From Pseudoscleropodium purum (Eukaryota; Streptophyta; Bryopsida; Hypnales; Brachytheciaceae), in contig OZ017797.1 of the NCBI GenBank assembly GCA_963969395.1, positions 16,492,001 to 16,556,000 on the forward strand: a DNA stretch of 64,000 nt, written 5' to 3'. The notes under the pieces were generated by a model. The model ran no database searches and was not told the DNA's origin. It saw only the letters and a program-made list of their open reading frames with translations. Both the position numbers and the translations under genes were made by a program. Positions 51,063 to 63,365 of the stretch are shown here, one piece after another; position 1 is the stretch's first letter, and each line of letters opens with the position of its first letter.

Positions 51063-53606
51063 ATGCTATTCATATCCCTAAAATTTTGTAATTGAGCTCT
51101 CTAGTCCTGTGAGTGAAGAGTTCTGTATCTTAACCAACGAAACGTTTTTGTGCTTTTGATTTGTTGTCTTATTGTCACATTTTTGGCCTTCTCCTGTAGC
51201 AAATGCTTTACGTTTGACAGTACAGTGCCTCTGGATGACTCTGAAGTCTGGAGTCACTAAGAAATTTGCATGCTACCTAGGATTCTAAGTGGGTCTCAAT
51301 TTGGACTTGAACTCTGTAATTCCAGGAGGTTTTTCTTGAGAGGGCTATTATTGTTTGAGAATGGCTATTCACACAAAGGGAGGGTCTACCATGTTTCCAA
51401 ATTCAACAAGAGATGTCATAAGCAAATGGAAAAAGATTCCGAGGATTAAGCTTTACTGTGTCAAGATATAGTGTCTCAAAACTTTAGTGTCCCCTACATG
51501 CAAGGGTCTTTTGAAGTATTGTCAATGTAACCTTAATTAGTAGAATGTCATTAAATTTCAACATGAATTTTAACCCCTTAATGTCTCAATCTTTTTTTGT
51601 TTTTTTGCACATTTTTGCTTATATCTTTTTACAAAAATATCATTTACCACAATTTTATGAAATTGGGCATTAAAGAAGGTTGTCTTTATAGCATTCAAGT
51701 ATTACATCAAATGAATGAGAAGTTAGTTGGACTACACAATGCTTGTTAGTCTTTTGTTCATTGTCAAGAATATAGATGTAAAGGTGCTTCAAAGTTAAAT
51801 ATAATGCAACATGATTTTAAAGTAATGAATATTCCATACAAGAAGGCCATATTCATTAAAATGAGAGAAACCAATGATATCTAGACTTTAGGACCCATCA
51901 TTTCAAAGATAATTTATTGAAGGCAAAGATAAACATAGGCACCCCATGTCCAAATATTCAAGAGGTATTAGATTATAAATAGACACCAAGATGAAAGTAT
52001 GTTACATTTTGTAGAAGTTTAGAGCAATGAAAATGTTGAGAGTATGAGAAATTGAATTGCACATGATTAAGAAGCCAAAAAGTATGTGCCATTTACATAA
52101 GCAAGTAACTTTACATTGAAGGATATGAATTTACTTGAGTTTACATTGAAAGACATGAATTTATTTTAGAGCTCATGTACATATCAAACAATTTATCTCA
52201 CTTATATATATAGTTCACCATGCCAAATGAATTCTCCATTATTTTAATGACTTGATATAATTGTGTAAAAATGTAGAGGCTACTAATGTCTATTCTGTAA
52301 TTAGTAACTACCATTACAAAGAACTGCTCTTTTCTGCCTCCAAAGTTACCAACCTATGCAGACATACAGTCGCTTTCACAAATGTGAAGCCCACAACATC
52401 CAGTGACATTCAAAAAAATTAAAATTTTTCAATTGCCGATGTCGTCCACCCTATTTGACCACCCCATCCCACTACAAAAAATTAGGGATATCAATGATTG
52501 CAAAAAATGACTTCAAATTGACTTCTACCAGTCCTTTCAAACAAAAATGATATATAAATGACTGGAGGCCCCTACTGTCATTTCAGACAAGTTGTTTTTA
52601 AATGACTGCAAGATTTATTATCACCATCCTTCTTTCCTTGTGTGGATGTTGAATGAAAAAGTCTAAGGTGGAAAGTGCTTTTAGTTTGCCTTTGACATGG
52701 ACATCCATGTCAACAATGATTTGTAAGTCATTTTGCAATTGAGTTTGAGGAGTTCAAATCTACATTTTTTTTAGATATTTGAATTTCAGATCTACCATTC
52801 TTTTAGATTTTAGAATTTCAAATCTACCTTTTTTCCTAGATTTCAAGACTCTAGATGTACTTTATTCCTAGATTTCAAGACTCTAGATGTACTTTATTCC
52901 TAGATTTCAAAAATTCAAATATTGGTATTTAATAGATTTCATTGGTTTAGGAAACCTTACAATTTCATAGATTTTTAAATTTCTTGGATTTTTAATATTT
53001 TCCATTTCTATAGAATTAAAAGAATCTACAAATAAATTGAAATTTATATTGTATAGGAATCTACAAATCTTAGAGATTTTAGAATTAAATCAAAAAAATT
53101 CATTGTATATAATTGCAACAACTTACATGAATGTCCGTTTCCAATAATTTTTTTGGGGAAAGTTGCATACATTAGTTTGTGTAATTAAAATTTCATATTA
53201 ATCTCAAAAGTTGTGAGTAACTAACAAAAGAAGCATTTTAGGAGGACGTTTAACCCTAGATATGTTTTTTGCAACTTTTCTTGCTATTTTTTGACATTTT
53301 AAAGTCATTTTGTAGACATAGTGAGTCAATTGAATGATATTTTTCTACCAATGTGTTTGTATGTTGGTTTTGAATCGCTTTATAGTTTAAGTTCTTTTCA
53401 TTTGAGTAGGTTTAGAAATCAAATTTCACCTCCAAATGTGTTGCCAGGAAACTTTCAGCATTCTTTTTCTACACTAAAACATTATAATCTTGCAATCTAT
53501 ATGCCAAATGACTTCAAAATTTATTCATGTCATCTACAACACGTACACTACAAGATTGTACAGTTGAGATTTCTATACTTTAGTGGTATTTTGGACTTCA
53601 AAATGA
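51063..53606. other. gp210 3' region and AT-rich intergenic DNA
   Basis: The first part is the gp210 3' UTR. The remainder carries no supported gene. TTAACCCCTTAATGTC at about 51573 resembles the termini of the TTAA-flanked repeat family, but no partner end was found. Confidence 0.5.
52833..52912. repeat. Tandem repeat, 32 bp x 2.5
   Basis: The unit begins TTCCTAGATTTCAAGACTCT and continues with AGATGTACTTTA. It starts at 52833, 52865 and 52897, with the third copy incomplete. The first two copies are identical, so the array is recent. Weaker relatives of the TTTAGATTT core extend upstream to about 52760. Confidence 0.85.
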
Positions 53607-53626
53607 CAGGGTTGACACGACGTCTA

Positions 53627-53775
53627 GACGCGGACGCTGACATTCGCGGTCCCCGCGGATGCAGTGTCCGCCGGGACCGCCCCGTCCGCTTGTCACCCTG
53701 TCTGCCCCGTCCGCCCCGTCTGCTTTGACGGCCCTATTTCCCCCGACCGCCCTACCCAAACTGCCCCGCGGTCAC
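53627..53775. repeat. GC-rich CGGACG/CCGCCC array, outer left
   Basis: About 150 bp of CCGCCCCGTCCG-type motifs stand in otherwise strongly AT-rich DNA, immediately inside the CAGGGTTGAC terminus. The same hexamer family (CGTCCG/CGGACG) recurs in the other three arrays. The position fits subterminal repeats bound by a hAT transposase (inference). Confidence 0.75.
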
Positions 53776-53837
53776 TCCCTTAATCTTTAAACAATTAAAT
53801 GTTAAATGAAGTGCAATGGTTCACGATTTGTCATTAA

Positions 53838-53955
53838 AACAATGTCTCTTATAAGTTGAAAGATTATAAAGTTTGACCATGAGTCTATGATAGTCTTGAA
53901 ACTATGAAAAAATTCCAATTCATTTTCAGAAGGCAAACTAAAAAAGTTTGTGACT
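53838..53955. repeat. Fragment related to the element at 5954-6596
   Basis: The segment shares CTTATAAGTTGAAAGATTAT, GTTTGACCATGAG and AAACTATGAAAAA with 6112-6225, in the same order. It has no terminal repeats, so only an internal piece remains. It lies between the outer left GC array and the kinase-like frame. Confidence 0.6.
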
Positions 53956-54169
53956 TCAAATATATATATATACTATTTAAAAAATCGAGATCAACACAAA
54001 TACAAACATAATCAATATGGGCAAAATATTTTGAATTTAATATATAATACCATACATTGTGCACATTTGGCTAATTGCACATATAATTTTTTTCATTCCA
54101 ACTCTATATTTCTAAACTAATTTTTAATGCCTATATAACCTATTCAACTACTACTTCTACACTACCAAT

Positions 54170-55663
54170 CTAATATAAATGGCGAAAATGTTCATCTGGC
54201 ATCGGCCAACGATATGTATTAGAAAATCGCGTAATCACATGGGCCAAACTAGTATTTTCATCGTCAGTCTTCGAAGAAATGCGCTTCAAGTAAGCATAAA
54301 ACACTTTTGCAAAATCATGAAAGGCAAATTGTGTCGCACTAGGTGTTTTAAGTAGCAAGTTGAAATATGCCTCTGACATGTTGTTTCCATTCATCCGCCG
54401 AGAAATTTTTCGAATGGCATACTCTTCCGACTTACGTGAATACATCGGAATGACTTCCACATCTGCACCTGCTTTATGTAAATATGTAATACGTGGATCC
54501 ACCCACCATCTCCTCTACAAAGTTTGTTTCATCTCATCTGCTGATGTGAATGTGTACAAAGACTTCATTGGCTGAGAAGCTAAGGTGGTCATGCCCCAAT
54601 CGCAAACTCCAATGTACACACGTGACTCATCCTCTGGAAAATGCAACAAGATGTTGTCTGGAGAAAGATCATTGTGCAAATGTCTAGCAAGATGCACTGC
54701 ATACATTATATGCATAAACGCCCATGTCAACTCTGTGCGCTTCTTCTGATATCGTCTTAAATGGTGAGCTTTTACAACCTCCTTATCGGTTAGATTCGTA
54801 TACATCAAACGGATTTGAATGTTGTCTGAAAAGTCCTTATCCATATTCAACATTTGTCGAAGAGTTCCACTGTTCCACCAATACGCATAACCTTCACACG
54901 TCGTTCCATGCACCGCAGCAAACCGTATCACACCCGCGTGTGGAATTCGAACAGCCATTGATTCGTTTTGATGTTCTAATTTTGCAAGATCGGGTCGAGT
55001 TTGGTGGTGAATGGATTTCTTTGCCGCAAACTCCCAATGAGGAAGTATTCCTGGACATCCTTCAATATGAACCTTTCGAATCGTTGCATATCCACCTCTC
55101 ATCGTTCTATCATCAACAACAATCACGCGTGCTGTATCTGGAAGTGCTATGAGGTGCCGTTTGGTCCTTTCTGCTTCAGCAACTCCATCATTGCTTTTCC
55201 ACCAACCAATTGAACCAACTTGATTGTGCATTTTGGCGAATGGAGCACATCGCCCCCTAAATAAGTCCGCTTTTAGAATCACTTCTTCAAACTGGGCGTC
55301 ATTGGGTCGATATTCCTTGCCATATTTAACCAAAATGACTTTGGAATTCCACAAAGCGTCATGAACCTTGTTCTCCAAACATTTGGTGAAGTATGTTTTA
55401 TGCATTTCGTCATGCCACTTTGCCACATTCAATGCATTCAACAACATTTGTGTCATGTCTACCTTGAATTTAGACACGCACTCCTCTTGATATCTGATGT
55501 ACTTATTGTCTAAAGACAATGTTGTTTCCGATTCATAAAATTGAACGATGCGCTCAATCATGAATTTTTTGCATTCCTCTGAAGGACTTTGGCGAGCTAC
55601 CTCCAAATTTGATGGTCCCTCTTCATGTTTAAGCTTCGCAACCTTCTTCTTCCCCTTCGTCAT
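54170..55663 (-). pseudogene. Protein-kinase-like reading frame with one in-frame stop
   Basis: From ATG 55663 the frame encodes 382 residues to a TAG at 54515, then continues in phase for about 115 more to 54170. The N-terminal ~170 residues are charged and helical (MTKGKKKVAKLKHEE). The rest has kinase landmarks: a glycine-loop-like MRGGYATIRKVHIEG, EFAAKK with the candidate ATP-binding Lys, the catalytic loop HNDLSPDNILLHF (HxDxxxxN) and CDWGMTT in place of DFG. RRWWVDP, after the stop, stands where the APE region is expected. Lys, Asp and metal-binding Asp are all present, so the ancestral protein could have been active. HND and DWG are atypical. It lies between two GC arrays, opposite to the hAT transposase. 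A TAG derived from CAG or TGG would explain the break. Its kinase family is not recognised. Confidence 0.7.
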
Positions 55664-55842
55664 CGTGACAAATGAAACTGATATAGATGAAATTTTCTAA
55701 TTTAAAATTGAATTTACGCGCAAGTATTCAAAAAATTGGCAACAAGGGGGCCCCAATAAACCACTCCTGCCTTGCCTTGGAAAGGAGTCAATGGAGGATG
55801 AACCACCAAGCTCTCCGCTCCACCTTGCATTCACAAGGGGCA
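55664..55842. other. Leader region of the kinase-like frame
   Basis: This is 180 bp of AT-rich DNA with a GGGGGCCCC palindrome at about 55746, between the kinase ATG and the inner GC array. It would contain the kinase 5' UTR if the gene was ever transcribed. No promoter motif is clear. Confidence 0.3.
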
Positions 55843-56310
55843 AAGCAAAAGTAACAATGCGGACGGCCCTAAACCGTCCGCCTGATCGGACGGGCCGGGG
55901 TGGCGGACGGATCAACCGTTCGCCTCCCCGAAACCCTAGAGCCCCGTCCACTCGATCGCACGGCTACGGGCGGACAAATCTGGCGTCCGCCCGATCGGAC
56001 GGTCCGGGGGGGCGGACGCATCGGCCATAACGGGGCGGACGGCTGTACCGGGGCGGACACGGCGGACAGGGCGGATGGGTATCGGGGCGGACAAGGCGGA
56101 CGTTGGATCGGACGGACAGGGCGGACGAGTATCGGGGCAGACGGGGCGGACGGCGGACAGGTATCGGGCCGGACGGGGGTCTGGGCGGACGGGGCAGACG
56201 GGGCGGACGGCGAACAAATATTGGGGCGGACAGGGTCTGGGGGGACGGGGGTCTGGGCGGATGGGGCGGACGGGTATGAGGGCGGACGGGTACGAGGGCG
56301 GATGGGGCGG
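55843..56310. repeat. GC-rich GGGCGGACGG array, inner left
   Basis: About 470 bp of irregular tandem repeats built from GGGGCGGACGG, GGGCGGACA and GGACGGGT-like units, 10-20 bp each. This is the longest of the four arrays. It produces long spurious open frames on both strands. It is G-rich on the plus strand, so it mirrors the C-rich outer left array across the kinase frame. Confidence 0.85.
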
Positions 56311-56320
56311 TTTCACCCTG

Positions 56321-59101
56321 AAACGCTTCGACGTCCATATTTTGCATGATAAACAAAGGTCTTCATGGCACTGTATAGTCCAACTAACTTTTCATTCATT
56401 CAATGTAAAATTTGAAATTAAAAAAGGTAGCCTTTCTTTATGACCAAATTTATGAATTCTTGGTAAATGATATTTTTGTACAAAGATATGAGCTAAAATG
56501 TGCAAAAATTCACGAAAGGATTGCGACGTTTAATATAAGTACCCAAATATTCACGTTGCATTGTGTATAAAGCAATTGTAAGAAGGTAGTTGAATAAAAA
56601 TTCTACTATTAAATTGAATTAGTTGACGTCTAATCACTTAGTAAACCGCTAAATGTCCAAGTCCTTGCAAGTGTGTTTTGGCTATCGAAAAAGAGCATGG
56701 ACTTATAGTTATCCCCAATGAAGCAAATTGTTCTTTTTTCAAAATCTAACGGTATAGATGTTTAGCCCCTAAAGTTCTTTTCACTAAAAACACTTCAAAA
56801 TTTCCATTAGTAGTGCAAATACCAAGTCTTGGAAGAAAAATACTTTTGGGCATATGTAACTGTAGGATCTTGTAGTAAATTAGTTGGAAAAGATGTGGAA
56901 AAAATTTTAGACAAATCCACCATTTGGATTGTAAGATATTAGATATTGAATGTTTCATTTAAGGGGGCTACTCATTTATGTCTATTAATGCACAATTGGT
57001 AGGCTAATAAACCTAACTTAGCATGTATTTTAATATTTGTTGCAATTGTTTTAGGAATATTATAAAATAACGCTATTATAATATTCTTATAAATGATATA
57101 GTACTAAATCATTTCAAAATCAACAACATTTGAACACAATTTGTCAATCTTGTCTTCCATACTCCTTTAATGATATATATATATAAATATATATACATAT
57201 ATAAAATATATTAGATAAATCAACATGAACAAATCAATGATTATATATTTCATAGATCTATTTGTCATCAATCAAATAAGAGTGCATGTTCAAATATAGA
57301 CAAAGATGGTTTCTCCATTTGTTCCCAAAAATTAAATAAACAAATAGAGAAAGATATGAAGTGAATGTTACTTGGAGAATTGAAGGGAAAGAAATTGAAG
57401 TACTCAATTGCATTTTATTAAATTGGAAAATTGCATGTAGATGGCATGAATTAATCTTCATAGATGCTAAACTCATACGAGTTGCATTTCAACATTTATG
57501 ATTTATGCAATTGATTGAATTGAAAGCTCTTATAATTACATTTTCTAATTTTCGATTCAATCATTCAAATTTGCAAGAGTGATTTATGATAGATTTATAA
57601 CTTTAAATGTGAAAGTATTCAATGCCTTTATGCGTTTGTTCATCAATATATTAATTTTAAATAAATAATATATATTTTTTATAACATATGCATAAACCAT
57701 TGCATTAAAAAAAAAAAAACTAAGAGCCAAGCCAAATAGGTTGGTCAAATGAAGAGAACAAGAGAACAAGAGCCCTACAAGAAAGCAAAGGAAAAAAAAA
57801 TATCAAAAGGATTCAAAGGAAGGAGCAAGATGCATTCTTGCAAGACCATAGAATATATAATGATTTCAAAATCCAAACACAAATATATTTTCTATTTCAA
57901 TGAGAGTCAAAAATGAACTACCCTGCTCTCAAAGATTGTACAATGTACATGTTATACAAAATGAACATATAACAGAAAGAGTAGAAGACATCGTTTATCA
58001 TGATTGAAAACTGAAATGATTTTTTCTTTCTATGTAGAATATTTTATGAAATGTAACAATGTATTTAATTATCATAGTAATTGGTAGAAATCTTTGTGCA
58101 ATACATAGAAACATTTCATTTATGTGGAGTTTTTCATTTATTTAGGATTAAAATTGAAGTATTATACTCTACAAAGTACAAATTGAAAACAATATCATAT
58201 ACCTAAGTTCAAAAGTTTGCAATTGTTTCGTGAATTCATTTTGAAAACTCAAACGAAGAAATATTTTATAATCAATATCTTGTTCATTTGAATCATTTCA
58301 AAATTCCAATTCCGAATTCAATTCCTATTTATAATAGAAATTATGTTTGTCAATTTTTTAGATCTTTAAACAATGAACCCTCTTTTTTAAAATTAATATT
58401 TAAAAACATCTAAAATAAGAATATTGGAATTACCCTTCAAAATAAATATAGCACATGTATAAGTGTATAATGTATTCTACTCAACCAACTCAAGTAACGA
58501 ATTTTTCTATGTTTTTAAGGAAAAATATAGCCATATATGATTTGAAAGTTAAAACATTGATTCTTTTCCTTTGTTTTCAAATCTAATCAAAATTTCATTA
58601 AAAAATATGAAAGACTCGATGTTCATTTGAAAATCGTGATGCACTTCTAATTAGAAATCACAGCCTTTCATTAAATATCATGAGGTTGAAATCCATTAAA
58701 CTGTTATTCTAATTATATATTGGGGCCTTTTTTTAAAATTTCATTTGCTTACGATGAAAAAGGAATTGACTATTTCTGCAAAACATTTGATTTCCTAATG
58801 AACTTTAAAAAAATCCCTACCATCTTCAGATCTTCTCAAAACCTATTTAGAAGGATAATATGAGTAAATAATCCAAACATATTCAACTTAACCACATTCC
58901 CCTCATTCGTAAAACAATTTAGGGGAGAAAAGAAAAAATTTAGGGTAATTAGGGTATAGGGTTTAGGGTTTACATTTTAAAAAAAAAAATGATAAATCAA
59001 TTACATTGATCCTCATTTAGCAGTGATTATTAGGTGTTTTTTTTTTGAAATGTTACCGCTTTTTTTGAGTAATATCAGCCTCATAGGATGCTCTAATGGA
59101 T
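56321..59101. other. AT-rich spacer between the kinase and transposase halves
   Basis: No supported gene. The segment 56755-56975 is closely related to 16941-17165, another member of the CCCTAAA-ended family. GTAAACCGCTAAATGTCCAAG at about 56640 looks like a further decayed terminus of the 5954-type element. The spacer therefore holds several old insertions. An AT-rich low-complexity stretch lies near 57173-57215. Confidence 0.5.
58938..58972. repeat. Short degenerate TTTAGGG tract
   Basis: The tract contains TTTAGGGTAATTAGGGTA and then two adjacent plant-type telomere units (GGGTTTAGGGTTTA). It is too short and degenerate to be a telomere. It could be an interstitial relic or a telo-box-like motif. 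Confidence 0.5.
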
Positions 59102-59345
59102 AGCTGGGCGGACGCCGTCGGCGGTCAGTGTTTAAGTGGGGCGGTCGGCGTGTCCAAAGCGCAGACGGCGTCGGAAGGCGGACAGTGCGGACAGTCCCGT
59201 CCAACCGCCCCATCCAACCGCCCCGTCCGTCGCGTCCGACCGCCCGTCCGATCCGTTCGTCCGACCCGTCTGGCCTGTCCGCTCGCCCCGCCCGCCCGCC
59301 ACGTCCGGCCTGTCCGCCCGTCCACTTCAGCCCTGTCCGGGCCGT
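59102..59345. repeat. GC-rich CGGACG/CCGTCCG array, inner right
   Basis: About 245 bp. The first 100 bp are G-rich (GGGCGGACGCCG, GGCGGACAGTGCGGACAG) and the remainder C-rich (CCGCCCCGTCCG, CGTCCGACCGCC). It lies about 310 bp upstream of the transposase ATG, as the inner left array lies upstream of the kinase ATG. Confidence 0.8.
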
Positions 59346-59653
59346 TGCTTGTTTTTGAACGGAAACCCTAAAAATGAACCTTTAATTTTCTGAAGGGGAC
59401 TATAAATGTTAGAAGAGAAGCTTTGGTATACACTCTCGAAAAACTAAACGCTAAGATTTCCAAGGGCTATGAGCTTCAATTTATTGAGTCTCTTGCTTGG
59501 TAATGCATAGTTCGGTGGACGGGGGGCTTTGATTTTCAAAACTTTGTGTGACTAATTTCATTGATATTGTATACATTGTCACGTTGTAGGTTTCAAATTG
59601 AAAATATTTTATTGGTTTCTTTTGAAATTGAGGTAAAACATACACTTGTCAGT

Positions 59654-62600
59654 ATGGTGGCCAAACCGACAGGGGATTTTTCTCCTTGGTTTAGTGTGCA
59701 AGAGGGTGGTAAAGTAAAATGTAGGCTTTGCAAAGCGAGCATGTCAAGGAAGCTCAGCCGTATGTTCAGCCACTTAGGCTATTCTGGGCCTAAAGATATA
59801 CGTGATAAAGGGGTGAGCCTTTGTCCACGATTATCAATGGCAGTTCGAGATTTATTTCGGCATTGCGAAGGAGTTTTTCCAAAATGTGTTGTAATGAACA
59901 ATGTGAATGGCAACCCTGGCCCTTCAGATGTCTAAGAGTTTTCGGCCGGAAAGGCTGTGTCGCATTCTGACCACAAAGATTCTTGTCCAGCGTCCAAAGA
60001 ATTGGTATCAATGGTATGTGCCACAACTGAAATGACTTTGAGTACGGAAGCTTCTAATGAACGTGAAACCCTGAGGGCATCAAGTTCGAGGCCTCAGAGG
60101 CAAGGCAGCTTAGTGAATGGGTTTGAAGAAGGTCATAGACGCAAATTACATTTAGTGTGGGCAAATTTTTTTTATTCGACGAACATACCATTTTCCGTGG
60201 CTCGAAATCCAGCTTTTAAAGAAGCAGTGAAGAAAAGGGCTGCGTTTGGTAGGCCATACATTCCTCCCTCATACCACGACCTTCGGTACAAATTGTTGAA
60301 TGAGGCGAAGACCAACATTCAGACATAGTTGAATGCACGGACTAAAGATAGCATTCGAAAATTTGGAGCAACATTGTCCATTGACGGATGGAGCTCAGTG
60401 ACTAATCGACCTCTCATCAATGCCATGCTTGTATCATCCGTAGGTGAAGAATTTCTTGAATCTGTAGATACAAGTGGTTGTGAAAAAAATGCGGAGTACT
60501 TGGCAGCTGTGTTGGAAAGTTCATTGAACAAGTGGGGTCCAAGAACGTCGTATTAATAAATACGGATAATGCTCCCGTGAATCCGTCTACATGGGATGTA
60601 ATATCCGCAAAATATCCTCATATTTTTTACCAAGGGTGCGTGGTACATGCATTGAATTTGTTGTTGAAAGATTGGGCTGCACAGAAATGGATTGCTTTCA
60701 AATTGGATAAAGGAGTTCTTGTAGCTAAATTTATCAAGAAGAGACATATGCCGCTAACTCTATTGCGAAAGTATTCGCCAAATCTTGGTCTCTTGATGCC
60801 TAGGGATACAAGGTTCGCTTCTAAATTTATCATGATGGAACGTTTGACAAAATTGAGAGGAGCATTGGAACAAACGGTGGTAGATCCGCAATGGGTTGAG
60901 TATGTACATACTCTCAAGAAGAAACGTGGAACCAAAGTCTAACCAAAAGACTTGGCCTTAGCGGTGAAGAAAATTGTTCTTGATGACCATTTTTGGAATC
61001 GGTCCATCAATTATGTGGAGATGGTTAAACCAATCATATGTGCACTTCGCAATTTGGATTCAAAATCACCATGCATGGGGAAGTGTTGCATATCATGAGG
61101 AAGTTAGAGAAGCACGTGAACGAATTACAAAGTCCACCATTTTGTTTGCTAGAAGAACTTGCAATTCCATTGGTACAGTCTTTTTATGCCCAAAGAAGAA
61201 TGGTGGACAACGATCTCCAATCAACCGTAGCTCTTTTGAATCCATACCTTCTTCATGACAAAGAGCTAGCGGATGATGCAAATGCAATGTCAGGATGTAA
61301 GAAAGTTTTGGAGAGAATATGTAAACCAGATGAATATGCAGCAGTGGTGAAGGAATTTGTAGCTTTTCGACACAAGGAACCTCCATTCCACAATATGTTG
61401 AATCCGGAAGATCAAATGTTGTCCGCACATGCTTAGTGGGATTTTGAAGGTGCATGTGGCAAGTTTATAGCTCCATTAGCGAAGAGGATATTGGCTCAAT
61501 CGGTGTCATCATCTTCATGTGAACGGAATTGGAGCAACTATTCTTTTGTTCACAACAAATCTCGAAATAAATTGAAGCCGGAGAGAGCAGCGGATTTGGT
61601 GTACGTGTTTACCAATTCCAAAGTATTAAACGCATCGAAGGAAAAGGATGAAAAAAAATGGTATAATGATAATGTGAATCCGATGGAATCAGAGGATTCA
61701 GATAGACCGACGTTAGAAGACGATGATGACGATGATGACGAGGATTTAGAAAGGGCCCTTTCAGTTGTAGATGACGGAGATGACTTCAATCGTGCGACAG
61801 CATGGGGAGATGAAGACGTTATGGAAGGCTTTCCCGATTTGGTGAATGATACGCATGATTATCATCTAAACCGCAAGGATGTCGTTCCCGACAATGCAAA
61901 CGATGCATATACCTTTTGTGAAGATGAGGACAATGTAAAGGTACAGGAGAATCTACCTTCTTTAACTGCATATTGCAATGGAATGGGATTCTTGAATAGC
62001 GAAAACATTCTATCGGAAAAGGCAAACGCTATTGCCAAAGAGGTGAAAATCAATGAGAATGCTATTGGTGATGATGGGAGAAATGAAGAAGTTTTAATTT
62101 CTCAATTTCCATTTGTGGCATTAAATGTAGTGCAAGGAAACGACAAAAGAGAAGATGCGGTCATGGAGATGAACGTTCCAAAAGATGTGGGCAACAATAG
62201 TGGTGATGAGGGGGAACCAAATATTGCGGTACAGAAAAATAATGATTCACTTGGGGTGGCAGTCACAAATTCGGCAATTGTGAAGAGTGATAAAGGAAAA
62301 GAGCCAATGAAGTCAATTTTTGAAGTATCGAGATCTAGTACTCTTCCACCAATACCGTTGAAGTCTGTTAGCACACGATTGATTGATTCTTAGAGCTTTG
62401 GATATGGAAAACGCCTAATGAACATTTCCAAAGAAATTTTTACAGGCGGTAATCTACGGAAAGTAGCGTCATCACCTACAAGCCTAAGTGAAACGGATAG
62501 TGATCGGATGCCATTGGCATCTTTGCGTGCTCGCATTTTAGGAAAAGGAATGGTGCAAGAACCCATCAAATCAACAAACGGCACTCTATTACTTCAAAAG

Positions 62601-63017
62601 AAAGTCAAAGTAGAGATAACCGTTCATGGACATGTCGACCCTACATCGAGATTGATGGTTCAAGAATCGAGTAACATGAAAGCGAAAAGAGAAATGCAAC
62701 CTTTTGCTATCTCTTCAGTGAAGAATAGGACCCCTCTTGATGAAAATGTTGCTATTTTGTCAAATAGAAAGAAAAGAAAGGTTCCTATTCAAAAAACCTT
62801 TAATCGTTCTGTCAAAGTAAAAAAAGAAAAATTAAATTCGAAAGAAGGGAGTAAACCTACTTCGAGAGAAGACTTGAAGGAGACAACGATACTTAATTCC
62901 AACAATGAAGATGACTCCGACAATGAAGATGACTCCGATAATGAAGATTTTGAACGGAGAGCTGCAGGAGAGAGTAGTGGGGCTGAGGTTAGAGGAGATG
63001 TGGATTGGCGTCCATAA
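59654..63017 (+). pseudogene. hAT transposase (BED finger, DUF659, hAT dimerisation), degenerate
   Basis: The frame begins at ATG 59654 with a BED-type finger (CRLCKASMSRKLSRMFSHLG). DUF659 follows (WANFFYSTNIPF, YIPPSY), then the RNase-H-like core (SIDGWS, NTDNAP, CVVHALNLLLKD) with its acidic residues. The C-terminal dimerisation block has SSSSCERNWSNYSFVHNKSR and runs on to RAADLVYVFTN. Breaks: TAA 59933, TAG 60326, a frameshift near 60530, TAA 60940, another shift near 61030-61090, TAG 61434 and TAG 62391. After the dimerisation block the frame runs on for about 450 codons with an Asp/Glu run and Lys/Arg-rich patches, unusually long for hAT. The element cannot make a full transposase as read. 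Confidence 0.88.
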
Positions 63018-63365
63018 GAATTGTGGAGATGTGAATTTAGATGTTTGATTGTTTAGTTGCTCATGATATATAGAGCTCATGTTGACAAATGACAATGGTT
63101 TTTTCAATCATTTTATTATAAAATTGTTTGTTTATTGATGATATACATCTCGCTGGATTTTAAAGTGATTTTGTTTCTAAATCAAAATGAAATTCAACAA
63201 AAAAAATTAAAAATATATTTCATATTTTAGCTTTTACATAAATAGTGATATACAACTCTATTGAATCGCAATTGCAATATAAGAAAAATCAAAATCAAAA
63301 TGACTTCACTCTCAATCTCTCACTGGTGAAAACAATCAAAACAAAAAACCCAAAACGGGTTTTCT
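63018..63365. other. 3' flank of the transposase frame
   Basis: AT-rich DNA between the transposase stop (TAA 63015) and the outer right GC array. It probably served as the 3' UTR of the transposase. Nothing else is seen. Confidence 0.4.

Noticed and set aside
55791..56443. Long open frames on both strands across the GC array, rich in Gly/Arg/Asp or Pro/Arg.
   Set aside because: They are by-products of the GC-rich tandem repeat. They occur in many frames at once and have no domain content.
58938..58972. A telomere or chromosome end.
   Set aside because: Only two clean TTTAGGG units plus degenerate ones, with ordinary DNA on both sides.
29676..62393. TAG/TAA reassigned to glutamine in this nucleus, as in some ulvophyte algae, explaining the in-frame TAG/TAA codons.
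   Set aside because: The 36 gp210 exons, 17 DGAT1 exons and 8 ZC3H15 exons contain no internal TAG or TAA, and ZC3H15 ends at a TAA exactly where the family ends. The interrupted frames also have frameshifts (hAT), so ordinary decay is simpler.
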